Assembly (NCBI RefSeq): GCF_014117325.1
Contig: NZ_CP059732.1
Coordinates: 6,833,001 to 6,897,000, forward strand
Length of the DNA stretch: 64,000 bases
Source: Spirosoma foliorum
GTDB lineage: Bacteria; Bacteroidota; Bacteroidia; Cytophagales; Spirosomataceae
Reading direction: 5' to 3'
Shown: positions 43,701 to 54,474 of the stretch, one piece after another
Position numbering within the stretch: position 1 is the stretch's first letter
Layout: each line of letters starts with the position of its first letter
Notes under the pieces: model-generated
Databases searched by the model: none
Told to the model about the DNA's origin: nothing
What the model saw: the letters and a program-made list of their open reading frames with translations, nothing else
Position numbers and translations under genes: made by a program

Positions 43701-44957
43701 TTCTTCCTCAACATAATCCAGATCTTTCTTAAACGTCTCATCCAGAAACGTAAGGGCGATCAACGCAACAGCCAGCGTTAGAACACCCACCGTTAGTGCA
43801 CTATAAATTGTTCCCAGCGAGGGCTTTAAGAGCGTAAAGAGTGCACTTAGGGGAATGGTGGCTCCTCGCACAAAATTTGGAATAGTCGTTGCAACTGTGG
43901 CCCGGAGATTAGTTCCAAACAACTCGGCAGCAATCGTTACAAACAACGTCCAGTAACCATTCGCGAAGCCGAGACAAATACAGACGACATAAAAGAGCGT
44001 GATATCCTTTATGGGAGCTAGCAAATAGACGAGCATAAATACCAACGAAACGAGCATAAATAGCCGAATAACGCGCTTCCGGCTTTGCATCGACTGGCTC
44101 AGTAACCCGCTCACAATATCCCCTAACACCTGTCCCGAAAACGTCAGCATGACTGCTTTTCCAGCGATGACTGGAGCACTCAGGCCGAGTGCTTTTCCAA
44201 ACTCGGGGGAGAACGTAATTAAAATACCAACGACAAACCAGATGGGCAAACCAACGAGAATACACTGGATGTATTTGGTTAATCGTTGTTTGTCAGAAAC
44301 CAGCATGAGTATACTTCCCCGCGGCAAAACCCGTTGTTTGACTTTTGCAAACATGCCGGACTCCAGTACATTGAATCGCAGGACCAGGAGTAGCAGCCCC
44401 AAACCTCCACCAATAAAATAAGAGATTCGCCAATCGAATAGGTCAGCAACAAAGTAAGCGAGAATCGCGCCTAATACGCCCATCGTAGCCACAAGCGTGG
44501 TGCCATAGCCACGAATCTGCTTTGGCAAAATCTCCGTTACTAAGGTAATTCCTGCCCCCAATTCACCCGCCAGGCCAACCCCAGCAACGAATCGTAATAG
44601 AGCGTACTGATCCAGTGAGGTAACAAACCCATTGGCAATATTGGCCAGCGAATACAGTAGAATCGAGCCAAAGAGCACCGAAAGTCGTCCTTTTTTATCA
44701 CCCAGAATACCCCAGAAAATACCGCCAACCAACATCCCGGCCATCTGTATGTTGAGTAGAAAAAGACCTTCGCTGAGTAGCCTGTCTCCATCAAAGTTCA
44801 ATGCTTTTAAGCTCGGTACCCGCACAACGCTAAATAAAAACAGGTCGTACATATCGACCAGATAGCCAAGGGCAGCTACCAGCACAGGCAATTGCATAAG
44901 TTGGCTGATAACCGTACGATTTGCTACCGTTGATTCATGTGTTATTAATGGCTTCAT
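43698..44957 (-). CDS. MFS transporter (metabolite:H+ symporter-like)
   Basis: A 419-residue protein with 12 hydrophobic segments. The MFS signatures are GILGDKKGRLSVLFG between segments 2 and 3 and the FVAGVGLAGELGAGITLVTE region of segment 4, typical of sugar, sialate or shikimate-type symporters. The start is the ATG at 44957 (MKPLITHES); the eight-residue extension is unlikely. It is the last gene of the minus-strand catabolic cluster, which suggests uptake of the same sugar or uronate. Confidence 0.9.
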   Translation of the reverse strand: MKPLITHESTVANRTVISQLMQLPVLVAALGYLVDMYDLFLFSVVRVPSLKALNFDGDRLLSEGLFLLNIQMAGMLVGGIFWGILGDKKGRLSVLFGSILLYSLANIANGFVTSLDQYALLRFVAGVGLAGELGAGITLVTEILPKQIRGYGTTLVATMGVLGAILAYFVADLFDWRISYFIGGGLGLLLLVLRFNVLESGMFAKVKQRVLPRGSILMLVSDKQRLTKYIQCILVGLPIWFVVGILITFSPEFGKALGLSAPVIAGKAVMLTFSGQVLGDIVSGLLSQSMQSRKRVIRLFMLVSLVFMLVYLLAPIKDITLFYVVCICLGFANGYWTLFVTIAAELFGTNLRATVATTIPNFVRGATIPLSALFTLLKPSLGTIYSALTVGVLTLAVALIALTFLDETFKKDLDYVEEE

Positions 44958-44984
44958 TGGGAAGGTAAGGATTGAGAGCAAGGC

Positions 44985-45017
44985 AAACCTATAAGGTCTT
45001 TGAGACCTTATAGGTTT
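44985..45017. repeat. Hairpin upstream of the MFS gene
   Basis: A perfect 15-bp stem with a 3-base loop, AAACCTATAAGGTCT and its complement, sits between the oxidoreductase and MFS genes. On the minus strand a short A run precedes it, so it may weaken read-through into the MFS gene. Confidence 0.85.
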
Positions 45018-45035
45018 TTAAGTCAAGACTTTATT

Positions 45036-46341
45036 TTATACCTTTTCGGGAACGATAAACGGAGCGCGGTATTTGCGGGTAAGCATCTGATTCGCTTCTT
45101 TATCGCCTGTAAAAACTTCGTGTTTAGGATCAAAATGAAGCGTACGGCCTAAGCGGTAAGCGATGTTGCCAAGGTGAGCAATCCCCGATGCTAAATGTGC
45201 TGTTTCAACGGGACCATTCTGTTTCGATTTATCCCGCGCCCGAACGGCTTCGATAAAGTTGGCGTAGTGGTCCCCACCTTCTTTTCGCGCTGGGCCGGGT
45301 GTTCGCTCTTTCCCCAAAAAGGTTTTATAGTCATCGTAACCATTAATAACCATGTAGCCTTTGTCGCCGTAGAACAGGTTACCGATTTCAACACCGTCTT
45401 CCTTATTAGTCATCCAAGGACGAACCTCAAACTGAATTACTTTACCAGATGACGGATATTTGTAAACGGATGTGAGCGTTTCCGGTGTTTCCTTACAATC
45501 TTTCCATAGGAATTTGCCTCCTGACGAAGTGATTTCTTCGGGCAGTCCTACGTCCAGGCCCCACATGCAAAGGTCAGTTTCATGAATTCCCTGGTTTCCG
45601 ATATCGCCGTTACCATAATCCCAGAACCAGTGCCAGTTGTAATGCACGTAGTTTTTGCTGAATTCTTTTTCCTGTGCTGGCCCCTGCCACATATTCCAGT
45701 TCAGTTCAGACGGAACGGGCGAAGTGCCTTTATTACCAATATCAGGGCGCCATTTAAAAACTAGTCCCCGCGCCATATATACGTTACCAATCAGACCATC
45801 GCGCAGGTGCTTGATCGCTTCCTGAATGGCCACCGAGCTACGCAACTGTACGCCATGCTGAACAATCCGGTTGTAGCGGGTAGCTGCTTCGATGAGCTTA
45901 CGGCCTTCGTGAAGATTGTGTGCACCCGGTTTTTCTACATAAACGTCTTTTCCCGCCTGACACGCCCAAATAGCCGCCAGCGCATGCCAGTGATTGGGTG
46001 TAGCAATGCTTACTGCATCAATATTTTTATCATCATAGACTTTCCGAAGATCATCCACCATCTGAACTTTCCGGTTGTATTTCTTCTCAAATTCTGCAGC
46101 TCTTTCCTGTAGCACATTGCTGTCTCACATCGCAGAGAGTGACGACTTCCACATCTTTCTGTTTCGATAGGCCCTGAATATGGTCTTTACCGCGACCATT
46201 AACGCCGATGACGGCCATTCGAACGCGATCGTTGGCCCCGAACGCATGTGCCGGAATATAAGTGGGCAGGCCAATAGCTGCCAGCGAACTAACAGCGCCT
46301 GCCTTGAGTACGTAGCGCCGGGAAACTGGTTTAGAGTCCAT
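45036..46341 (-). pseudogene. Gfo/Idh/MocA family oxidoreductase, broken by a one-base frameshift
   Basis: The gene reads in two frames. The first (from the ATG at 46341) has a twin-arginine signal (SRRYVLKAGAVSSLAAIG) and the NAD-binding strand VRMAVIGVNGRGKDHIQGL, up to VTLCDV. The second continues DSNVLQERAAEFEKKY, then the family core ATPNHWHALAAI and VEKPGAHNLHEG. Dropping one base near 46125 joins them without loss (TLCDVDSNVLQERAA). Without it the product ends a few residues later. This may be a real recent mutation or a sequencing error. The family oxidises sugars or inositols with NAD(P). The C-terminal frame is intact to 45036. Confidence 0.88.
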
Positions 46342-46370
46342 GAGTTTAAATTGGTTTAGAAATAGTTTTG

Positions 46371-46465
46371 GGTTTACGGTATTTGGTTTATGGTTTACGG
46401 TAGGCTGGCACATTATTTGCTGACGCGCCAGCCTACCGTAAACCATAAACCAAATACCGTAAACC
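46371..46465. repeat. Stuttering inverted repeat, perfect 39-bp arms
   Basis: Arms 46371-46409 and 46427-46465 pair perfectly. Each arm repeats GGTTTACGG/GGTTTATGG words and ends in TAGGCTGGC. It lies between the SDR gene and the broken oxidoreductase, touching the SDR stop. Confidence 0.93.
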
Positions 46466-46467
46466 AT

Positions 46468-47238
46468 TTATAATCTTGGTATCGTCATTCCCCCATCAAC
46501 CATAATGACCTGACCGGTCGAATAAGGAAAACTACCCTGAGCCAGCGCAGCGACCGCCAGACCAACATCTTTAGGTTGACCCCAGCGTGGCTGAACAAAC
46601 AAACCATCTTCAATCAGCTTATCGTATTTCGCCGTCACACCCGCCGTCATATCGCTTTTTATAACGCCCGGTCGAACCTCATAAACGGGAATATCGAACT
46701 CTCCGAGTCGGGCAGCAAATAGTTGGGTTGCCATACTGAGACCCGCTTTCGCGACGCAATATTCTCCCCGATTAACTGAGGCCACCGTGGCCGAAATTGA
46801 CGAAACGTTAATAATACAGCCCCAAAAATCTGGTTGGTCGGCCTTCTGTTTAATCATCCAGTTGGCCGTAGCCTGCGTCAGAAAGTAAGCACCTTGCAGA
46901 TTAGTAGACAGCACATAGTGAAAACTTTCTTCGGTTGCTTCCAGAATATCGCGACGCTCTTTAGGCGCTACACCCGCATTATTAATTAATACGTTTAAGC
47001 GGCCGAAATGGGCCATGATACGCTGTAGCATGGTTGCCCGATCTTGTGTCGAAGCAATGTCGCCCTGACAGTAAATCACATCGCTTCCCCGTTGTCGCAA
47101 AGCCTCAAGAGACTCATGAACAGCTTCTTCTGGTCGAACACCGTTGATTGCCAGATCGAATCCAGCATCGGCCAGTTGTTCAGCGATGCCGTATCCAATA
47201 CCCCGACTGCCTCCTGTAATTAGTGCGACTCGTTTCAT
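46468..47238 (-). CDS. SDR family NAD(P)-dependent oxidoreductase
   Basis: A 256-residue short-chain dehydrogenase with the cofactor motif TGGSRGIGYGIA, the NNAGVAP strand, catalytic Ser in VSSISAT and YCVAK. The end VDGGMTIPR is classical. The start at 47238 (MKRVALITGG) is chosen since the open frame to 47322 runs through a palindrome. In this cluster it may act on a keto-sugar or keto-uronate in the manner of KduD; the substrate is inferred from context only. Confidence 0.9.
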   Translation of the reverse strand: MKRVALITGGSRGIGYGIAEQLADAGFDLAINGVRPEEAVHESLEALRQRGSDVIYCQGDIASTQDRATMLQRIMAHFGRLNVLINNAGVAPKERRDILEATEESFHYVLSTNLQGAYFLTQATANWMIKQKADQPDFWGCIINVSSISATVASVNRGEYCVAKAGLSMATQLFAARLGEFDIPVYEVRPGVIKSDMTAGVTAKYDKLIEDGLFVQPRWGQPKDVGLAVAALAQGSFPYSTGQVIMVDGGMTIPRL

Positions 47239-47242
47239 TTTA

Positions 47243-47314
47243 GTGGTGTCGGGTTCTCGAACCCGACACTTTTCCATTTTATTACGAGTGTCGGGTTTGA
47301 GAACCCGACACCAC
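47243..47314. repeat. Palindrome made of palindromes (GTGTCGGGTT type)
   Basis: Arms 47244-47270 and 47287-47313 match at 26 of 27. Each arm is itself a hairpin GTGTCGGGTT/AACCCGACAC. It lies between the SDR and Old Yellow Enzyme genes. Confidence 0.92.
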
Positions 47315-47323
47315 CAAACCATG

Positions 47324-48769
47324 TTATAGACTTTCTTTTATTGCTTTGAGTTGCTCGGCTTCGGGTCTTTTTTTGTAGAGCGGATCTAGCGGATAACAGC
47401 CTGAAATCAAGCCATTTCGCGGAGCTGTCGTACAATCCGAAAAGGTGCGGCATATCAGATTTCGGACGAGTGAATGGCCGGTAATCATATCAGCAGGCAT
47501 GGTTGGATAGGATAATACCATACGACCAAATCCTATGCTATCGGCCATACCGGCTCGTAATACGGCCTGCGCTACGTTAGGTAACCATTCCTGCAAATAC
47601 GAGTAGCCCGATCCTATAATCACCAATTCGGGAAAAGCCTGTTTTAGCTCGTTTGTTACGTCTATTTGCCGCTTTACACCCAACAGTGGGTCTTCGGGAG
47701 GTAGGTAACCATCCGAAGGCGGAAACAATGCCGGACGCATCAGGTGCGGATTGTAATAGGGACTTCCGCCAGTAATACACACGAGCTGGATACCTAGTGA
47801 TTCGGCCAGTGCCAGAAACGCTTTCGTTTCGGTTAAGTCAACGCCTAGTCCATTCGATTTTCCACCAAAAGCAAACGGATATTGTTCCGCCGGTTCAGGA
47901 ATACCTGGTCCAGCAGGACTTTTCTTGAACGGAAGCATATCGAACGCGCTCAACCGAATACCGATCTCCAGCCCCGGCGCGGCCTGACGAATACCAGCGA
48001 CGATGTTCCGCAAATAGCGCGTCCGATTCTCGAATGACCCTCCGTAGCGCCCTTCTCTATTTACCGCACTCAGGAACTCATGGCCCAGATAACCATGACA
48101 ATGTTTAACATCGACAAAGTCAAAACCTGCTTTTTGCGCCAAAACAGCAGCTTCGATATACTGTTCGATGATTTGATCTATATCCTCATCTGTAAGCGTA
48201 GGATAATCAGCCGACATTCCGAATCTATTGTTCAGAAACGGGTGACTATACAGTATTTTCGGCTCAAAGGCTTTGTGGCTCTTCGGTTTACAAAAGCGCC
48301 CTGAATGCGTTAGCTGTAAGCCAATTAGTAAATCGTCTGTGCGGCCAAATGCTTCCGTGTGTTCTTTCAGAATCAGTTCCCGCAGTTCGACGAAGTCAGA
48401 AAACGTTTCGTCGTTTAGCACCAATTGATTCGGGTTGGCTTTTCCTGAATGGCACACGGCTACAGCTTCGCAACCGAACAATAATTTGGCCCCACTGATG
48501 GCGAATTTCTTCCAACGATTCCGGGTAAAATCTGTCGGACGCCCATCAGTCGTGCCATCCCAGCCTTCCATCGGCAAAATGCAAAGGCTATTACCAATTG
48601 TTTTGCCTGACTTCAGGTGAATTGGGCGGTTGAAAGGGCTTTCAGTTGGAGGCAACAACGCGTCATCAAACGGCAGATCGATGTCGTTCTTTTCCAGATA
48701 ATTCCGCAGGTCAACAGCCGTTTTTAACTGCGCCATACGCGGAAATTGGGGTTTGTATTTCTCGCTCAT
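47324..48769 (-). CDS. NADH:flavin oxidoreductase (Old Yellow Enzyme family)
   Basis: A 481-residue FMN enzyme with a TIM-barrel order: [27 protein letters not shown] with an active-site His, then [33 protein letters not shown] and [14 protein letters not shown]. The C-terminal Cys residues ([19 protein letters not shown]) are spaced unlike the FeS site of 2,4-dienoyl-CoA reductases, so an iron-sulfur cluster is doubtful. Length is longer than plain OYE (~370). The ATG overlaps the GH88 stop by one base. The substrate is unknown. Confidence 0.88.
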   Translation of the reverse strand: MSEKYKPQFPRMAQLKTAVDLRNYLEKNDIDLPFDDALLPPTESPFNRPIHLKSGKTIGNSLCILPMEGWDGTTDGRPTDFTRNRWKKFAISGAKLLFGCEAVAVCHSGKANPNQLVLNDETFSDFVELRELILKEHTEAFGRTDDLLIGLQLTHSGRFCKPKSHKAFEPKILYSHPFLNNRFGMSADYPTLTDEDIDQIIEQYIEAAVLAQKAGFDFVDVKHCHGYLGHEFLSAVNREGRYGGSFENRTRYLRNIVAGIRQAAPGLEIGIRLSAFDMLPFKKSPAGPGIPEPAEQYPFAFGGKSNGLGVDLTETKAFLALAESLGIQLVCITGGSPYYNPHLMRPALFPPSDGYLPPEDPLLGVKRQIDVTNELKQAFPELVIIGSGYSYLQEWLPNVAQAVLRAGMADSIGFGRMVLSYPTMPADMITGHSLVRNLICRTFSDCTTAPRNGLISGCYPLDPLYKKRPEAEQLKAIKESL

Positions 48770-50148
48770 CAGGACAAACAGTTAAAGAACGTGTAGTAAG
48801 GCTCGTTACGGATGATCCGTTGCAGGTATAGTGCGACTTCGCGAGCGTGATAATCTCCCCACATACTCGACTCGCCATTGGCAATTTTACTTCCCGCTGG
48901 CACATAATCCCAACCATTGGGCTGATGATAAATTGAGTGTAAAATCAGGCCCTGATGTTCTGGATTAGTGCTCAAATAAGGCTCATCCAATAAGGTATTT
49001 AGCACCGTTAAACCAGCTTGATGGTATCGTTGCCCAGCTTCTACGTTGCCTTTATCCATCAGATACTTCCCCAAGCGCAACAATCCCTGTGCGCCGATAG
49101 CCGCAGCCGAACTGTCTACTGGTTCGAAATCATTGTAAGGATCGGCTGGACGATTGAGGTAATCGCCCAAGCAGTGAAGGTTTGGTGCTCCCGTATCCCA
49201 ATACGGAATGCCATCGGTAGGCGTGTGGTCGATGTAAAAATCACAAGTGGCGGTGGCAGCTTTGAGCATGTAAGCCTCAATAAATTCTCGACCACCAAAT
49301 GGCTCTAGTTCGGTATCTTCACGAGTGGCAAGCCATTCCAGCTCTTCAGCAAAGCCACACATGGCCCAGGCTAGACCGCGTGTCCAGGTTGTGAAACCCG
49401 AATAACCCTGTTGCGAATTGGGGCATCGAAAATTGCCATCTTTAACATTGAAAACGCTTTCGTGAGCGGTACGGCCCCAGAGATCGTACGAATCGCGACC
49501 TTCGCCATAAAACACTGAGTAATCAGCAGTGGCTTTCATATGCTGTAAAGCGCGTTCCAGCAGATTAATTTTCGCATCGCCTTCACCCTGAAAGACATGG
49601 CCTAACGCATGGCTCAACACCAAGGCACGGCACGAGCGAATGGTATCGACAAATAATGAATGTGGCCCGTTGAATGAGCTAATAAAGCCGCCCGTTTTAA
49701 CCGTTGTCCAGCGGCTGGCCTGTACGGCACCAGAGATTTTCAGGGCTAATTCGTAGAAATTGGCCTCCCACTCATTGGTCGGGATTCGGCCTTCCCGCAT
49801 CAACCGAAGCAGGTTTCCGTAGGTGCTAACATTGTTAAAGCCGTGATCGTGAACGCCAATGTGGCTAATGTGTGGCGCCATCACGGTCAACGTTTTCTGG
49901 CGACCTATTTCCAGAAACTCAGTGTCGTTTGTAGCATCAAACTGTAGAATGGCCGAACCGAACTGAAATCCCTGTGTCCATTCTGTCCAACCACGTGTCG
50001 AATATTTTCCAGCTACTGTAAAGACAGGAGAGCCCTTTGTTACGTCGTACTCGTTTTCAATCAGGTTTATTTTCTGGCCGGAAAGATCCCAGAATCGATC
50101 AAGTTTTGCCGAGAGATCGGCAGGTTTTAACGAATTGTCAATCTGCAT
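48769..50148 (-). CDS. Glycoside hydrolase family 88 (unsaturated uronyl hydrolase-like)
   Basis: A 459-residue protein with the (alpha/alpha)6 fold of GH88. Landmarks are [63 protein letters not shown] (broken over several helices), [20 protein letters not shown] and [18 protein letters not shown]. The family hydrates the 4,5-unsaturated uronic acid left by polysaccharide lyases. No signal peptide is seen, so it should act in the cytosol on imported oligosaccharides. It is the first gene of the cluster. Confidence 0.88.
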   Translation of the reverse strand: MQIDNSLKPADLSAKLDRFWDLSGQKINLIENEYDVTKGSPVFTVAGKYSTRGWTEWTQGFQFGSAILQFDATNDTEFLEIGRQKTLTVMAPHISHIGVHDHGFNNVSTYGNLLRLMREGRIPTNEWEANFYELALKISGAVQASRWTTVKTGGFISSFNGPHSLFVDTIRSCRALVLSHALGHVFQGEGDAKINLLERALQHMKATADYSVFYGEGRDSYDLWGRTAHESVFNVKDGNFRCPNSQQGYSGFTTWTRGLAWAMCGFAEELEWLATREDTELEPFGGREFIEAYMLKAATATCDFYIDHTPTDGIPYWDTGAPNLHCLGDYLNRPADPYNDFEPVDSSAAAIGAQGLLRLGKYLMDKGNVEAGQRYHQAGLTVLNTLLDEPYLSTNPEHQGLILHSIYHQPNGWDYVPAGSKIANGESSMWGDYHAREVALYLQRIIRNEPYYTFFNCLS

Positions 50149-50213
50149 ACTAGGTAAGGGTTCGCGAGTTTATCGCTTATCCTTCCTAAAGAACAAACAG
50201 GGCAATTGACTAC

Positions 50214-50282
50214 TGTAGCCTGGACGGCCACGTCCGGGCGATAACACAATTATATTACCCAGACGTGGCCGTCCAGGCTACA
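50214..50282. repeat. Palindrome made of palindromes (GGACGGCCACGTCC type)
   Basis: Arms 50214-50238 and 50258-50282 match at 24 of 25. Each arm holds an inner palindrome GGACGGCCACGTCC or its mirror. It lies between gpmI and the GH88 cluster. Confidence 0.9.
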
Positions 50283-50284
50283 AA

Positions 50285-50318
50285 AAAAGCCACACCCTAA
50301 TGCAAAGGTGCGGCTTTT
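50285..50318 (-). terminator. gpmI terminator
   Basis: The 12-bp stem AAAAGCCACACC / GGTGCGGCTTTT (one G-U) is followed on the minus strand by a T run. It lies about 15 bases after the gpmI stop. Confidence 0.88.
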
Positions 50319-50334
50319 ATACTTTTTAGAAATC

Positions 50335-51912
50335 CTACCCGTTAATCAAACTCACTCCGCCCATTTCGGGTGGTTGTGGAATACCCATCAATTGAAGAAT
50401 TGTTGGAGCGATGTCAGCGAGTTTACCGTCATTGAGTTCTGGGTGGTAGTCTTTATCGACCAGAATGCAAGGCACCAGGTTTGTGGTATGGGCAGTGTTG
50501 GGCGTACCGTCATCATTGGTCATGTATTCGGCATTACCGTGGTCGGCAATGATAATGGTTGTGTAGCCATGCGCCAGTGCAGTTTCTGTAACGGCTTTAG
50601 CACAAGCGTCCGCTGTTTCAGCAGCTTTCACGACCGCTTCGAATACACCTGTATGACCCACCATATCGGTATTGGCGAAGTTCAGGCAAACGAAGTCCAC
50701 TTCTTCTTTTTCCAATTCAGGGATGATTGCGTTCCGAATATCATAAGCGGCCATTTCAGGAATCTGATCGTAGGTTTTCACCGGTATTGTGATCTCTACG
50801 CCCCGGTCATCGCGAATTACCATTTCTTTGGGAGATGGGCAAAGAAGCCGTTTTTCACCAGCGAACGGCTCTTCACGACCACCCGAGAAGAAGAACGTTA
50901 CGTGAGGATATTTCTCCGTTTCGGCAATCCGAATCTGTTTCCGCCCGGCACCCGCAATAACTTCGCCCAGCGTATTTTGCAGATTATCTTTCTCGAAAAT
51001 GACCTTTACGCCAACGAATTCGTCGTCGTATTTGGTCATTGTGATGTAATCCAGATTGAGTTTTTTCATGCCCTGCTCTGGAAAATCCTTCTGCGTTAAC
51101 GCCTGTGTGATTTCACGGCCCCGGTCGGTTCGGAAGTTGAAGCAAAGCACCACATCACCATCTTCGATCACGGCAACCGGCAACCCATCTGGATTTGTAA
51201 CGATAAGCGGCTTGATAAACTCATCCGTCACACCAGCGTCATAGGATGCCTGTAACGCCTTGGTTACGTCGGCAGCAGCTATCTTTTCGCCTTCGCCGTG
51301 TACCATCGCATCGTAGGCTACTTTCACACGCTCCCAGCGATTGTCGCGGTCCATGGCGTAATATCGACCAACTACGCTGGCAATTTGCCCCGTCGTAGCC
51401 GCCATGTGCGCTTGTAAATCCGTCAGGTAACCTACGCCACCTTTCGGGTCGGTATCGCGACCGTCGGTAAAAGCGTGAACGAACACGTCTGTCAGGCCGT
51501 AGGTTTGAGTGATAGATAGTAAGCCCTTCACGTGCTCAATGTGCGCATGAACGCCCCCGTCAGAAACCAGACCGATAAAATGGACTTTCTTTCCGTTATT
51601 TTTAGCGTAGGTCAGCGCATCGACCAGAACAGGCTCGTTATCAAGCGTGTGCTCTTCAACAGCTTTGTTGACTTTCACCAAATCCTGATACACAACCCGA
51701 CCAGCGCCAAGGTTCATGTGGCCCACTTCGGAGTTCCCCATTTGACCCGCTGGCAATCCAACCGCTAAGCCCGAAGCTTCCAATTTGCTGTTTGGATATT
51801 TGGGATACAGCGAATTCATGAACGGCGTGTGTGCCGATTCAATAGCCGATACTTCGGGCTTGAGCGGAATGCCCCAGCCGTCGAGGATGATGAGAATGAC
51901 TTTTTTGTTCAT
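50335..51912 (-). CDS. gpmI: 2,3-bisphosphoglycerate-independent phosphoglycerate mutase
   Basis: A 525-residue manganese enzyme of glycolysis that interconverts 3- and 2-phosphoglycerate. The start LIILDGWGI carries a metal Asp. The phospho-Ser lies in AGQMGNSEVGHMNLGAGR. HIEHVKGLL, FTDGRDTDP, CFNFRTDRGREITQ and NFANTDMVGHTG with IIADHGNAE give the remaining metal and substrate residues. The next step, enolase, is encoded upstream in the same direction (52932-54212). Confidence 0.97.
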   Translation of the reverse strand: MNKKVILIILDGWGIPLKPEVSAIESAHTPFMNSLYPKYPNSKLEASGLAVGLPAGQMGNSEVGHMNLGAGRVVYQDLVKVNKAVEEHTLDNEPVLVDALTYAKNNGKKVHFIGLVSDGGVHAHIEHVKGLLSITQTYGLTDVFVHAFTDGRDTDPKGGVGYLTDLQAHMAATTGQIASVVGRYYAMDRDNRWERVKVAYDAMVHGEGEKIAAADVTKALQASYDAGVTDEFIKPLIVTNPDGLPVAVIEDGDVVLCFNFRTDRGREITQALTQKDFPEQGMKKLNLDYITMTKYDDEFVGVKVIFEKDNLQNTLGEVIAGAGRKQIRIAETEKYPHVTFFFSGGREEPFAGEKRLLCPSPKEMVIRDDRGVEITIPVKTYDQIPEMAAYDIRNAIIPELEKEEVDFVCLNFANTDMVGHTGVFEAVVKAAETADACAKAVTETALAHGYTTIIIADHGNAEYMTNDDGTPNTAHTTNLVPCILVDKDYHPELNDGKLADIAPTILQLMGIPQPPEMGGVSLING

Positions 51913-51933
51913 GTTTTAATGAGTGAAAGAGCG

Positions 51934-51983
51934 ACTGAGTGAAAGAATGAAAACCATCCGGTAAGTTCATTCTTTCACTCAGT
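51934..51983. repeat. Stuttering inverted repeat between phosphatase and gpmI
   Basis: Arms 51934-51951 and 51966-51983 pair perfectly over 18 bp (ACTGAGTGAAAGAATGAA). GAGTGAAAG words also precede the left arm. The right arm covers the phosphatase stop codon. Confidence 0.85.
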
Positions 51984-52469
51984 AAGATTATGCTGTTGAA
52001 TTAAGTACGTTAATAGCTGCCTACAGCAGCGAAGGGCGATTTGATAAACCTCCTCGAAAACTTCAGGGCCTTCGTAGTAGGGATCGGGCACGTTGGGCTG
52101 ATCGCTAACATCTGGATCAAATTCCCGAAGCAAAAATATATTGTCGTTGGTATATAGGCCCGTGCTACGATAGTTCAACTTTTCGATGGCTTCGAGGTTG
52201 GTTTCGTCCATGGCCACGAAGTAGTTAAACTGGGCCAGGTCATCGCCCGTAAGTCGTCGGGCACGATGCGTTAGCGAAAGCCCATGTTCGAGCGCATTCT
52301 CGCGGGTGCGTCTGTCAGAAAGGTGGCCGATGTGAAAAGAGGCTGTTCCGGCCGAATCGGTCTCAATTTGCTTATCAAGCCCAGCTTCAGCCACTAATTG
52401 CCTAAATACACCCTCCGCCACCGGCGACCGGCAGATATTGCCATAACAAACGAAGAGGACAGAAATCAT
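51975..52469 (-). CDS. Low molecular weight protein-tyrosine phosphatase
   Basis: A 164-residue phosphatase with the P-loop VCYGNICRSP (Cys8, Arg14) right after the first strand and the general acid in PDPYYEG. The start is the ATG at 52469, which places the P-loop as usual; the open frame to 52523 runs through the upstream repeat. The physiological substrate is unknown. Between divIC and gpmI in the eno group. Confidence 0.93.
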   Translation of the reverse strand: MISVLFVCYGNICRSPVAEGVFRQLVAEAGLDKQIETDSAGTASFHIGHLSDRRTRENALEHGLSLTHRARRLTGDDLAQFNYFVAMDETNLEAIEKLNYRSTGLYTNDNIFLLREFDPDVSDQPNVPDPYYEGPEVFEEVYQIALRCCRQLLTYLIQQHNLTE

Positions 52470-52528
52470 AATGATGAATGATGAATGATGGATGATCTTG
52501 ACAAACCATTCATCATTCATCATTTATA
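52468..52528. repeat. Stuttering inverted repeat between divIC and phosphatase
   Basis: ATGATGAATGATGAATG words at 52468-52491 face CATTCATCATTCATCATT words at 52505-52528. The left arm includes the phosphatase start codon. Confidence 0.82.
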
Positions 52529-52536
52529 ATTCATAA

Positions 52537-52848
52537 TTACTTTTCTAGCGGCTCGTTGTGTTCGTCGACGATGACAAATACATCTTCACCTGGTTTTTTC
52601 ATCCAATATTTTTCGCGGGCAAATTTCTCGCGTAGTCGATCATTACCCAGTACTTCCCGTTGTTCAGTCTTTACGGTTTTGATCCGTTCTCGATAATACT
52701 GGGCCTCTCCGTCTAACTCATGTAATGTCCACCAATTCCTGATTTGAGTTGGCAAATCATTCGCGTCAAAAAACGTCATCCATAGCAATAACCCTAGGCC
52801 GGAAGCGACGTAGAAACTGCCAAGTTTGCGGAGGATTTTCTGGAGCAT
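52537..52848 (-). CDS. Septum formation initiator (FtsB/DivIC) family protein
   Basis: A 103-residue bitopic membrane protein. Residues ~10-27 form one membrane segment (FYVASGLGLLLWMTFF). A coiled coil follows (LDGEAQYYRERIKTVKTEQREVLG), then the conserved end LREKFAREKYWMKKPGEDVFVI. It belongs to the FtsB/DivIC branch of the divisome, where it bridges FtsL and FtsQ. Between eno and a phosphatase gene, in the same direction as both. Confidence 0.92.
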   Translation of the reverse strand: MLQKILRKLGSFYVASGLGLLLWMTFFDANDLPTQIRNWWTLHELDGEAQYYRERIKTVKTEQREVLGNDRLREKFAREKYWMKKPGEDVFVIVDEHNEPLEK

Positions 52849-52858
52849 GGGAGCAAGT

Positions 52859-52925
52859 AATGGATAATGAGTAATGGATAATGAATGCGTAAACCTTGTT
52901 CATTATCCATTACTCATTATCCATT
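52859..52925. repeat. Stuttering inverted repeat between eno and divIC
   Basis: Arms 52859-52885 and 52899-52925 pair perfectly over 27 bp. Each is two copies of AATGGATAATGA with a small spacer. It fills most of the gap. Confidence 0.92.
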
Positions 52926-52931
52926 GTACAT

Positions 52932-54248
<1,317 letters not shown>

Positions 54249-54474
54249 CTATCGGTCTGGCTCACTCGTTTATTGGGATTTGACACCCAAGCCTTTAAGC
54301 CGATTAGCATATCAACCGCAAAGTAACGAAATACAGGGCAAAACTTCAGAACAGGAATGCGTTTGGTGTGTTACTTAATGAATAATTCATGGTCTTTACA
54401 GGCCAGAACAGAAGTTATCAGAAAATTTTGTCTATTTGTGTGCTTCAAAAGCGCAACTAAATCAACCATATCCT

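Noticed and set aside
46341..46467. Upstream extension of the broken oxidoreductase gene to 46467.
   Set aside because: The extension is the translation of the 46371-46465 inverted repeat. The Tat signal starts at 46341.
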